The position numbers were made by a program, and so were the translations under genes. A DNA stretch of 64,000 nt from Branchinecta lynchi (taxonomy: Eukaryota > Arthropoda > Branchiopoda > Anostraca > Branchinectidae): NCBI GenBank assembly GCA_023053575.1, contig JAKZAP010000022.1, forward strand, positions 13,992,518 through 14,056,517, in the 5' to 3' direction. The notes beneath the pieces are model-generated. The model made no database searches. It saw only the letters and a list, made by a program, of their open reading frames with translations, and had not been told where the DNA came from. Below are positions 22,633-29,698 of the stretch, in pieces. Within the stretch, counting starts at the first letter, position 1, and every line of letters starts with the position of its first letter.

Positions 22633-24015
22633 TCACAAACTCACATACATATTTTTATTGATAATATCTAATGTAGCCTTTCTTTCATAATATATAACAC
22701 AGTAAACATTATATGGTACGGGTTGATTATCTTTCAACGTTAAACTTATTTCAATATCAGCAGTTGTTCCATTATAAATATTTGACTCGTGTTTGGAAAC
22801 ATCGAAACAGAATAGTGGATATACTTCTTTAAATTCTTCTATACTAACAACACTACCAGTATCAAATGCTAACTGTTTATAACCCAAATGTATGAACCTA
22901 TTGTAAAGATTTGAGTATTTACATTTATCATCGCTAAAATCACATTTAAGTGGTTCTTCAGGATATTTATCCCCATTAATTCTAAGTTCTATGTCTGTTA
23001 AATTCATATGATCAAACACCATATTATTCATTAATTGATTGTTATGCTTTTCATTTTTCTGTAGCATCACAACTGTTTTTGTTGGATTGTTTCTCTCAGA
23101 AATAACTTTCCAAGTGTGTTCCTTATTTTGACTAACATCGCTTTTATAAGTATTACATGCTTCCCACATCAGATTATGCTTTTTATCCTTAGCAAGACCC
23201 TTTTCTAATTCACTCATCATTTCGATACTAGGAGCTACAATAGGGATCTTCCAGGATAAATACTCGATTACTACTTTGAAATTAGTATTTCCATTTCTTA
23301 TAATCATGTTGTTATCATCATTTCTTCTTAGAAATAATTTATGCGATGCACCTCTGAAGAATCGTTTGTTTCCTTTCAGAAATCCAAACAATTCTGATAA
23401 TGGTAAATACATATTTACTAATTTACTGCTCTTTGTTCTGTTATATCTTTTTTCAAATCCTTTATTATAATTATTATTATTTCTCAAACTGACTGTTCCA
23501 CCCCCTGCTGCAGCCCCTGCAGCTCCTGCAGCCCCTGCTACTACTGGAGTTGCAGCAAACGAAGCAATAACAGGATTAATTTCTTTTCCTTGATTATAAT
23601 CCTTATACCAGAAATGATTTCTTGCTGCACTTCTAGAATAATCATCAGAGTATTCAATCAACTTTGTAACGGTAGTTGTAATACCAACATGATTAATTTT
23701 TTCAACCGATTCATCGTTTATTACATACTCAGCGGTACTGAATAAATTAAATCCATTATTCGTTAAAGTAGCAACATCGGTTGCAGCTATAGGAGTCCCA
23801 TCTTCGTTTACTATTCTGACACTGACATCAAGATAACTTTCACTTGGATAAAACCAAGAATCTAATTTCTTTGTTACGAATTCAAACTCTGATTTATTAG
23901 ATACATTCACATCTGTTTCTCGAATTTCTTTAAATTCATATTTAACCACTGTATCATCCACAAGCGGTTCGTCAAATGTGTTCCATTGCGGACTGATAAC
24001 TTTATTTACTGCCAT
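22633..24015 (-). CDS. Polinton major capsid protein (double jelly-roll)
   Basis: The 460-residue product should build the icosahedral shell of a Polinton virus-like particle. Assignment rests on length, on position next to the minor capsid gene and on family-like segments: the N-terminal LDSWFYPSESYLDVSV region, FNLFSTAEYVINDESV, the MYLPLSELFGF segment near residue 204, and the WKIPIVAPS segment. A Gly/Ala-rich insert (AGAAGAAGAAAGGG, about residues 160-173) and an Asn run look like a surface loop. The start ATG lies in TATATAAATGG. The frame is intact. Confidence 0.85.
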   Translation of the reverse strand: MAVNKVISPQWNTFDEPLVDDTVVKYEFKEIRETDVNVSNKSEFEFVTKKLDSWFYPSESYLDVSVRIVNEDGTPIAATDVATLTNNGFNLFSTAEYVINDESVEKINHVGITTTVTKLIEYSDDYSRSAARNHFWYKDYNQGKEINPVIASFAATPVVAGAAGAAGAAAGGGTVSLRNNNNYNKGFEKRYNRTKSSKLVNMYLPLSELFGFLKGNKRFFRGASHKLFLRRNDDNNMIIRNGNTNFKVVIEYLSWKIPIVAPSIEMMSELEKGLAKDKKHNLMWEACNTYKSDVSQNKEHTWKVISERNNPTKTVVMLQKNEKHNNQLMNNMVFDHMNLTDIELRINGDKYPEEPLKCDFSDDKCKYSNLYNRFIHLGYKQLAFDTGSVVSIEEFKEVYPLFCFDVSKHESNIYNGTTADIEISLTLKDNQPVPYNVYCVIYYERKATLDIINKNMYVSL

Positions 24016-24045
24016 TTATATAAGAAAGAAATTATTAAATAAAAC

Positions 24046-24402
24046 TTATTTCAGAATCTTTAATCCATTTCCAGTCATTAACGTTTTGATCAAGTCCTGA
24101 CTTCTTTGGTTTAAAATCCTTTTATTTGTACCGATAAGATCCTTCATCGATTTTTTGTTTCCAATTACATCAATGAGTTCCTTCTTGTTTACATCGATCA
24201 GATCTTTCCCATATTCTATTGCTCTGTTTTTCAACAACTCAAATCTCGGTTTAATAATATTATTATACATTGACATAGCCCCATCTTTTATTTGTTTTGC
24301 TGACGTTTGAAATAACTAGGAATTAACAATGTTTTTGAATACACTACCGATTCCACTTCCATACTGCTTTTTATAAAGTAATCGCTTATTATTAATCAAC
24401 AT
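24046..24402 (-). pseudogene. Small Polinton structural-type gene broken by an in-frame TAG
   Basis: A start at 24402 sits in CCTATAAATG, the usual start motif of this element. The frame runs 28 codons, including a GSGIGSVF segment, meets TAG at 24316-24318 and stays open in the same frame to 24046. The GxGIGS..F segment and the basic helical remainder resemble small minor-capsid or membrane-lytic proteins of Polintons. Either the gene is dead in this copy or the stop is suppressed. A shorter product could start at an internal ATG at 24276. The broken reading is favoured. Confidence 0.6.
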
Positions 24403-24434
24403 TTATAGGTAAATAATTTTATTTCACTAATCCT

Positions 24435-25157
24435 TTAAGCTTTTCTTAAATGCAGCACGTATCCAACGTTATCACCATTCAAATCGATAGGTCTTCCCAA
24501 CTGATCAGTAATTGTCATTCTCAAGGAGTAAATAAAGTCTTTTGTATTAATAGGAAGGTAGATTAATTGTCTAGGATTCTCAACAATTTGACAACCCGGT
24601 TCTGTATTAGGAACAAATGTCCAAATGACATCTGATTTACTTTTGTTTACGATAGAACTGTTTACAAGAGAGCAGTGAATTTGAATTTTATCAACGCTTC
24701 TTGTTATATTCGGAAGCTTTGTACCTTCATTGATTTTCTTAGATATCTCACTATCCTTCTCAAATCCTAAAATCTGACACAAGTCACTATTAAATCTAAA
24801 CACATATTTTTCTTGTAATAGTATGACAAATCTCATAGATGCTGGATTGGATGAAATTACAATAGGACATTTATCTTTTGGGGTATCAAAATACTGACAC
24901 AAAAAATAATTCAAACAATCATCGTTATACATCCCATTAGGAATAGTAACATTCATCCATTCTGTTGCATTATTATCTTCATCTTTCCTGTATTGAAATG
25001 TATTATTTCCAAATTTATCACTTATATTATGCCATGAATACCACAAAGTACACTGATTCAAACCTATTTCATAATCACAATTACGATTCAATTCGATTGG
25101 TTGACTAAATGTTATATCAATGATACTTTCATTACCTTCAATGTTTAACAACACCAT
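24435..25157 (-). CDS. Polinton minor capsid (penton) protein
   Basis: 240 residues with the layout of the single jelly-roll penton family: N-terminal IELNRNCDYEIGLNQCTLWYSWHNI in which the strand pattern is clear, WMNVTIPNGMYN near 67-78, LCQILGFEKDS near 126-136, and a C-terminal ITDQLGRPIDLNGDNVGYVL segment followed by HLR. It should occupy the vertices of the capsid. The start lies in CTAATAAATGG. The frame is intact. Confidence 0.83.
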   Translation of the reverse strand: MVLLNIEGNESIIDITFSQPIELNRNCDYEIGLNQCTLWYSWHNISDKFGNNTFQYRKDEDNNATEWMNVTIPNGMYNDDCLNYFLCQYFDTPKDKCPIVISSNPASMRFVILLQEKYVFRFNSDLCQILGFEKDSEISKKINEGTKLPNITRSVDKIQIHCSLVNSSIVNKSKSDVIWTFVPNTEPGCQIVENPRQLIYLPINTKDFIYSLRMTITDQLGRPIDLNGDNVGYVLHLRKA

Positions 25158-25160
25158 TTA

Positions 25161-25991
25161 TTAGAAATAATTTTTATATATTGAATTGTAATTTCTCTTC
25201 GTAAGAAATTTATTTCGCATTAACGAATCCAAAATATCGATAGCTTCATTTCTCACCTCATCAGATGTATTTCCGTTTACTCTGCTACCTATCAAAGTGT
25301 ATAATTTTGAAATCATTTCATCACAATTCATAAATACACCAGTTCCTTGTTGGTTGACTAATGGGAAATAGGTTTGAATGGTTTTTAACCTATTCTTGTA
25401 TTCTTTTATAAATTCAATGTGTTTATCATATTTACTAGAACTATAACTTTTACTTTTCATACCACCATAACTTTGACTTATAGATGTTAAATAATTCAGA
25501 GCCCCATCTATTTCGTTATGATGCTTAAGGTAATAATGAGGCATTTTAAAATAATTATCGGTACCATTCCAGTCATCTTTATATTTTAAATTAATTTGAT
25601 TTAATAATTCCACATCAATATTTAAGTTTAGATTTACGTCATATGGTGGTTCTAGATTGGGTTCTATCGCATGAGTGGGAGCTCGACTCGATTCCTCTGA
25701 AGTAGTGGTCTGTAAAGCTGTTTTAAATGTATCACCTAATCTGATAAACCGTCTTCTTGAATTATTATCACCTTCAAGTAGTTTATTAATTATCGTTTCA
25801 GCGTTCTCTTGTAATTTTTTGATGGTATCTTTAGTGTTTTCTTTTTGTGCTATAATAACTGGAGCGTTTAATTCTGAAGCATATTCCCGAAATCCTGCCT
25901 TCTCCATCTCATTTTGTTGAACCTTGCTTCTCTGAACTTCTCTGTTCTTCACTATATCCGATAACATATCACTCAAGCGTCTTGAATCCAT
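25161..25991 (-). CDS. Polinton conserved hypothetical protein
   Basis: 276 residues; function not recognised. The first 95 residues are charged and probably coiled-coil. A Thr/Ser-rich linker follows (about 95-112), then a helical domain with YLKHHNEIDGALNYL and a C-terminal LMRNKFLTKRNYNSIYKNYF segment. Its position between penton and integrase suits a virion or packaging protein. It starts in TATATAAATGG, 3 bp before the penton gene. Confidence 0.7.
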   Translation of the reverse strand: MDSRRLSDMLSDIVKNREVQRSKVQQNEMEKAGFREYASELNAPVIIAQKENTKDTIKKLQENAETIINKLLEGDNNSRRRFIRLGDTFKTALQTTTSEESSRAPTHAIEPNLEPPYDVNLNLNIDVELLNQINLKYKDDWNGTDNYFKMPHYYLKHHNEIDGALNYLTSISQSYGGMKSKSYSSSKYDKHIEFIKEYKNRLKTIQTYFPLVNQQGTGVFMNCDEMISKLYTLIGSRVNGNTSDEVRNEAIDILDSLMRNKFLTKRNYNSIYKNYF

Positions 25992-26007
25992 TTATATACA
26001 ACTAATT

Positions 26008-26979
26008 TTATTTCATAATAAATTTTGAAAGTTCTTTTTCATAAAACCCTCCTTGAATTAATTCCCCACTTTTGTCAGATATTTCATAAGTAATGGGAAT
26101 GGTAGGTCTGATGGTTGCTATCTGAAATACCTCATCCGTATAATTAGGTAAATATCCTTTATCGAAAATACTTTTTTCTTTTTTAATTCTGACTAAATCC
26201 CCTACTTTGACGTTTCCTGTGATTTTGTAGTCATCTACTGGAGGAAACAGAGCACTAAAAACCTTTTTCTGATTAACCTTTTTACTAGCATCCACTGGTT
26301 TCATTTGTATTGATCGGTGATACGAGTTATTATAATTATTTACGAATACAGGTAAAATATCAATCCAATTAGTAGTGTTATTGTGAGTGAAATATTTCCA
26401 TAACTTTTCTTTTAGCGTTCTATTGAACCGTTCAACGATTTGTGCTTTCAATTCGCTTTCAGATGCAAACCAGTGTATATCGTTATTTTTCAAAAAAGAT
26501 TGAACATTTCTCATTACAAATTCCTTACCTTTATCAGTTTGTAACTTTCTAGGAATTCTTTCTTTAAATATATGACTGAATGCGTTTATTATTCCAGCAC
26601 CCGTTTTGTCTTTCAGAGGGATACACCAAGCATATTTACTAAAGCAATCAATAACAGTTAAAATGTAATTTGTTTTATTATTTTCTTTTTTATATTTCTG
26701 CATGTCAACTAAATCAGCTTGCCATTGCTCATCAACATAGTGAACATACACTCGCCTCCTTTCAAAGTTATGATAGGAAGGTTTGTGTAACGTATACACA
26801 TTCTCATTTTGCAACACATTTTTTATTTTATCCTTGGAAACCTTAACACCATTTTCTTTTAATTTTCTGTAAATATCATCCACACCTGAATAATTAGAAT
26901 AATACGTCTTTAAAATATCTGTTTCTGCGTTGAGGTTTTTTTTAAAAAGCGATTTTTCATTGAACCACAGATAACGCAA
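26008..26979 (-). CDS. Polinton integrase (retroviral-type, DDE)
   Basis: The product joins element ends to target DNA. The triad can be seen: Asp in QADLVDM (about 89), Asp in TDKGKEF (149) and Glu in IVERFNRTL (183). A chromo/SH3-like C-terminus follows with KGYLPNYTDEVF and GGFYEKELSK. The frame has no ATG before its first catalytic Asp: 26979 is a TTG, and the first 12 or so codons are the -1 reading of the zinc-ribbon gene. The real N-terminus probably comes from the zinc-ribbon gene (26910-27077) by -1 frameshifting at 26937-26946. It ends 17 bp before the next gene. Confidence 0.9.
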   Translation of the reverse strand: MRYLWFNEKSLFKKNLNAETDILKTYYSNYSGVDDIYRKLKENGVKVSKDKIKNVLQNENVYTLHKPSYHNFERRRVYVHYVDEQWQADLVDMQKYKKENNKTNYILTVIDCFSKYAWCIPLKDKTGAGIINAFSHIFKERIPRKLQTDKGKEFVMRNVQSFLKNNDIHWFASESELKAQIVERFNRTLKEKLWKYFTHNNTTNWIDILPVFVNNYNNSYHRSIQMKPVDASKKVNQKKVFSALFPPVDDYKITGNVKVGDLVRIKKEKSIFDKGYLPNYTDEVFQIATIRPTIPITYEISDKSGELIQGGFYEKELSKFIMK

Positions 26980-27077
26980 TTCCCTTTCAGCATTGGAACA
27001 TTATTTTTTTGTGACACTGCCTTAAACATTGATTCAGTGTCAGTGCTCTTTTTACATTTCATACAATAAATCTCCAT
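26910..27077 (-). CDS. Zinc-ribbon protein (DUF5679-like), upstream partner of integrase
   Basis: A 55-residue frame that starts in CTAATAAATGG and contains two CxxC pairs (Cys5/Cys8 and Cys34/Cys37), in the contexts YCMKCKK and GNCVICGS. This pattern fits the small zinc ribbon that often accompanies Polinton integrases. It overlaps the integrase frame by 70 bp, and just after the second CxxC pair it runs into a slippery run. It probably forms the N-terminal zinc domain of a fusion with integrase, like the zinc domain of retroviral integrases. As a free protein it would end in a short basic tail. Confidence 0.75.
   Translation of the reverse strand: MEIYCMKCKKSTDTESMFKAVSQKNNVPMLKGNCVICGSMKNRFLKKTSTQKQIF
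26937..26946 (-). promoter_or_regulatory. Candidate -1 frameshift site, zinc ribbon to integrase
   Basis: On the minus strand the zero frame reads TTT TTA AAA AAA. Both T TTA AAA (26946-26940) and A AAA AAA (26943-26937) are X XXY YYZ heptamers. A -1 shift leaves the zinc-ribbon frame 24 nt before its stop and enters the integrase frame. No strong downstream stem was found by eye. Confidence 0.55.
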
Positions 27078-27094
27078 TTATTAGAAAACAATTT

Positions 27095-27439
27095 TTATAA
27101 ACGAAAAGCTACCAACTTCATTTTGCGCTTAATGTAGGAAATACAGTGAAGTCCACAGTTTAATTCATCTATATTTTGAACAGCAAGATTTTCATAAGCT
27201 ATTTTTTTCTTTGAAGTTCTTAGATATTTAATTATTTCTTTTCCTGGGGGAATACCGAAAGAATCAAAAAATTCTACATGGGGGTATTCAGGTAGATTAC
27301 AATAGGCAACCCAGTGAGTTCCAGGCATTCCGAGTTTATCATAATTAATGACACCGCATTCCGAATCGTTTATATGTTTGGGTAGCGTATCTAAAGAGAA
27401 AACACCTCGAAACTGTGGTATACTCCCTAATGCATCCAT
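27095..27439 (-). CDS. Polinton adenain-like cysteine protease
   Basis: The product should mature capsid proteins. From the ATG at 27439, the catalytic set is visible: His42 in GTHWVAY, Asp59 in FFDSFG, Gln88 in AVQN and Cys95 in LNCGLHC. The C-terminus is short for the family. The frame continues open upstream of the ATG for 23 codons to a TAG at 27509-27511 and includes GPLTNFDI, a segment expected at the start of such proteases. This ATG lacks the TAAATG motif. The protein is probably made as a -1 extension of the pX-like gene. Confidence 0.85.
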   Translation of the reverse strand: MDALGSIPQFRGVFSLDTLPKHINDSECGVINYDKLGMPGTHWVAYCNLPEYPHVEFFDSFGIPPGKEIIKYLRTSKKKIAYENLAVQNIDELNCGLHCISYIKRKMKLVAFRL

Positions 27440-27462
27440 AATATCAAAATTAGTTAGAGGTC

Positions 27463-28113
27463 CTACTTTACTTTTGCTTCTTTTTTGATGTCCCCGTTTT
27501 TTGACTTCCTAGGCCTTCCACGTACCCCATTACCCACAACTTTTTGTGTTCCAGGGAGTGTAAGCGCTTCACCCATGTTGACATCATCGTTTTTTTCCTT
27601 CCTAGGCCTTCCACGTACCCCATGACCGACAACTTTTTGTGTTCCAGGAAGTTTAAGCGCTCCACCTATGTTGACATCATCGGTTTCCTTCCCACGTAAC
27701 CCATTACCCACAACTTTTTGTGTTCCAGGAAGTTTTAGCGCTCCACCTGTGTTGGTCATTTTATCCATAATTTTCTTACCAGCGAATGTACCCAAAGCAG
27801 CAGCACCACTTGTTAAAGCTGCCTTACCAAGGGTAATTGCTAGCGGTATTAAAAATGGAAGTAATCCACCCTTTTGAATCGCTTCTTTCATCTGTTTGTA
27901 TGATACATCAATATCACAGCCCTTATTATTCATTTTACATGTTTCAATTTTATCAATTTGTCGTTTACTTAAAAGTAACTTAACTGGTTCTCGTTCATTT
28001 TGTCTACTATGACTAACACGTATCTGACATTTTTGTTTAGCACCAAAGCATTTCTTCAGCTTTCCTTTCTGAAGCTTTGACAAATAAACTGTATACTCCA
28101 TTGTTTCAACCAT
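27463..28113 (-). CDS. pX-like membrane-active Polinton protein with AT-hook repeats
   Basis: 216 residues. A central hydrophobic segment (GGLLPFLIPLAITLGKAALT, about residues 82-101, then alanine-rich) resembles the membrane-active segment of adenovirus-like minor core proteins. After it come three repeats of about 24 residues built on GGALKLPGTQKVVGNG; two continue into VRGRPRK, an AT-hook, suggesting contact with packaged DNA. The DNA repeat spans about 27485-27760. The start lies in CCTAATAAATGG. Near its 3' end is the slippery A AAA AAC that would pass ribosomes into the protease frame. Confidence 0.75.
   Translation of the reverse strand: MVETMEYTVYLSKLQKGKLKKCFGAKQKCQIRVSHSRQNEREPVKLLLSKRQIDKIETCKMNNKGCDIDVSYKQMKEAIQKGGLLPFLIPLAITLGKAALTSGAAALGTFAGKKIMDKMTNTGGALKLPGTQKVVGNGLRGKETDDVNIGGALKLPGTQKVVGHGVRGRPRKEKNDDVNMGEALTLPGTQKVVGNGVRGRPRKSKNGDIKKEAKVK
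27496..27502 (-). promoter_or_regulatory. Candidate -1 frameshift site, pX-like gene to protease
   Basis: On the minus strand, codons TCA AAA AAC give the heptamer A AAA AAC in the zero frame of the pX-like gene. It lies after the protease-frame stop at 27509-27511 and before the pX stop at 27463-27465, the only window where a -1 shift can reach the protease. A weak pairing of ATCAAAA with TTTTGAT downstream is possible. Confidence 0.6.
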
Positions 28114-28143
28114 TTATTAGGGAATTAATTTATCTTATAAAAT

Positions 28144-28665
28144 TTATTTACCAGCCATCATTTTTTCTATTCTGGTAACGATAGCAATCTTTCCTTCAAT
28201 TATACCGTTATGGGTGTGTTGCCCAAGAAGCTTTTTGTCATAATCTAAAAGATTCATAGTTAACGTTGCTAAATTAACAGCATCATTTTTGTTTCTAGGG
28301 TTTTGAACATTTGTTATCAACTTGTTTTCAGCGTTAATCTCTTTATCATTAACTCGAACTATTTCTTTTACAAATAACCCTTTATCTTTGTTCCTTACCA
28401 ACGAATTATCAGGAGAATCATCTATCGCAGTTAATCTGTTGATATCTTCGCTAAAGTATTGGTTGGCTTGCACTTGTCCTGCAGTCATTTGTTCTTTAAA
28501 TTGATTCATAATCACAGTCATAGATCTTAAGCTAATAGCATCCTTGTCTGCCTTAGCATCACCTAAATTTATAATTCGTCTATCATGTAGGTTAATGTTA
28601 CCATTTTCGTCAGTAACTTTCGATTCGTTACTAACCTTTTTTCCAACACTACCAAATTTATTCAT
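28144..28665 (-). CDS. Fibre-like Polinton protein
   Basis: 173 residues. Two related segments, INLHDRRIINLGDAKADKDA (about 24-43) and INAENKLITNVQNPRNKNDA (about 110-129), each followed by a V/ISL or VNL motif, match the repeat style of trimeric phage tail fibres (NVxDPxNxxDAVN). The middle is coiled-coil-like. It could be a host-attachment or spike component; this is inference from repeat style. Start in CTATAATAAATG. A single-exon, intact frame. Confidence 0.65.
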   Translation of the reverse strand: MNKFGSVGKKVSNESKVTDENGNINLHDRRIINLGDAKADKDAISLRSMTVIMNQFKEQMTAGQVQANQYFSEDINRLTAIDDSPDNSLVRNKDKGLFVKEIVRVNDKEINAENKLITNVQNPRNKNDAVNLATLTMNLLDYDKKLLGQHTHNGIIEGKIAIVTRIEKMMAGK

Positions 28666-28681
28666 TTATTATAGAAATAAA

Positions 28682-29359
28682 TTATCCGGTAAATTTTTCA
28701 AAGTTTTTCCTGTACTTAAGGGTTTTATCTTTTATTTTTAAATCTATGAAGAAAAAACCGTAGCCCTTGGTTGCAGTCTCGAATTGTTTGAGAAATTTTT
28801 CATCGTCTATACTGGATACATGGCTTTGTCTTATTAATTTTACTTCTTTTGGATTAGAACACTGAAAGAATGCAAAATAATTGCACTGGAGCCTTACCAC
28901 CTTTGGCGTTTTATGATAGCTTTGAGACAAGTAAATAATTGAGGCATTTTTCTTTCTTCCTCTTATGAATAAATCTTCTATTTTCTTCTGGTCTTTTTCA
29001 GTGACAAAATCGTCAAAGATAATCAAGTTTTGGTATTCAGGGTCTAAGTCGTCAACATCGACAATATCATCAAGATTGTTACTTACTGTTAAGACTTTCG
29101 ATTTGCATTGTGACTCCAAAGTGGTTAAATTGGTTATAAGGTCTTGATATTTATCTTCTTCAAGATCTTTAGCATACAAGTATATTCTGTTGAAACAAAG
29201 ATATTCATAAATTAAATTCAAAAGAAGGTTAGTTTTCCCTGTTCCAGAACTACCACAAATTAAGAGTCTAAATGGCCACTGAGGTGCAAGGTCGTGCTTA
29301 TTCTGATAAGTGTTCTTTTCACTAAAATCATAGACTTTGATTGGAGCCTTTTCATTCAT
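28682..29359 (-). CDS. Polinton DNA-packaging ATPase (A32-like, FtsK/HerA type)
   Basis: 225 residues. Walker A is GSSGTGKT (36-43) and Walker B is NLIIFDDF (111-118). A sensor-like polar residue appears in YLSQSYHKTPK. The enzyme is expected to pump element DNA into capsids. The start lies in CTAAATAAATG; a second in-frame ATG does not occur nearby. It is separated from the polymerase stop by a 21-bp repeat array. Confidence 0.9.
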   Translation of the reverse strand: MNEKAPIKVYDFSEKNTYQNKHDLAPQWPFRLLICGSSGTGKTNLLLNLIYEYLCFNRIYLYAKDLEEDKYQDLITNLTTLESQCKSKVLTVSNNLDDIVDVDDLDPEYQNLIIFDDFVTEKDQKKIEDLFIRGRKKNASIIYLSQSYHKTPKVVRLQCNYFAFFQCSNPKEVKLIRQSHVSSIDDEKFLKQFETATKGYGFFFIDLKIKDKTLKYRKNFEKFTG

Positions 29360-29404
29360 TTATTTAGGAAGAATTTTTCATTATAAGATTTACTTGAGTA
29401 TTTT

Positions 29405-29698
29405 AAGTAGGTACTTGAAGTTTTTAAGTAGGTACTTGAATTTTTTAAGTAGGTACTTGAAGTTTTGAAGTAGGTACTTGATTTTTTGAAGTAGGTACTT
29501 GAAGTTTTTAAGTAGGGACTTGAAGTTTTGAAGTAGGTACTTGAATTTTTTAAGTAGGAACTTGAAGTTTTGAAGTAGGTACTTGAAGTTTTTAAGTAGG
29601 GACTTGAAGTTTTGAAGTAGGTACTTGAATTTTTTAAGTAGGAACTTGAAGTTTTTAAGTAGGTACTTGAAGTTTTTAAGTAGGTACTTGAATTTAAT
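29405..29698. repeat. 21-bp minisatellite, 14 copies, between ATPase and polymerase
   Basis: Unit AAGTAGGTACTTGAAGTTTTT, with variants at a few positions; 14 contiguous copies. AAGTA-GG-TACTT inside each unit is itself an inverted repeat, so the array could form many small hairpins. The last copy overlaps the polymerase stop codon. One minus-strand frame is open throughout but is not joined to a start. Confidence 0.93.

Noticed and set aside
29405..29698. Regular 21-bp repeats that might suggest a CRISPR array
   Set aside because: Units are contiguous with no spacers, in an animal element.
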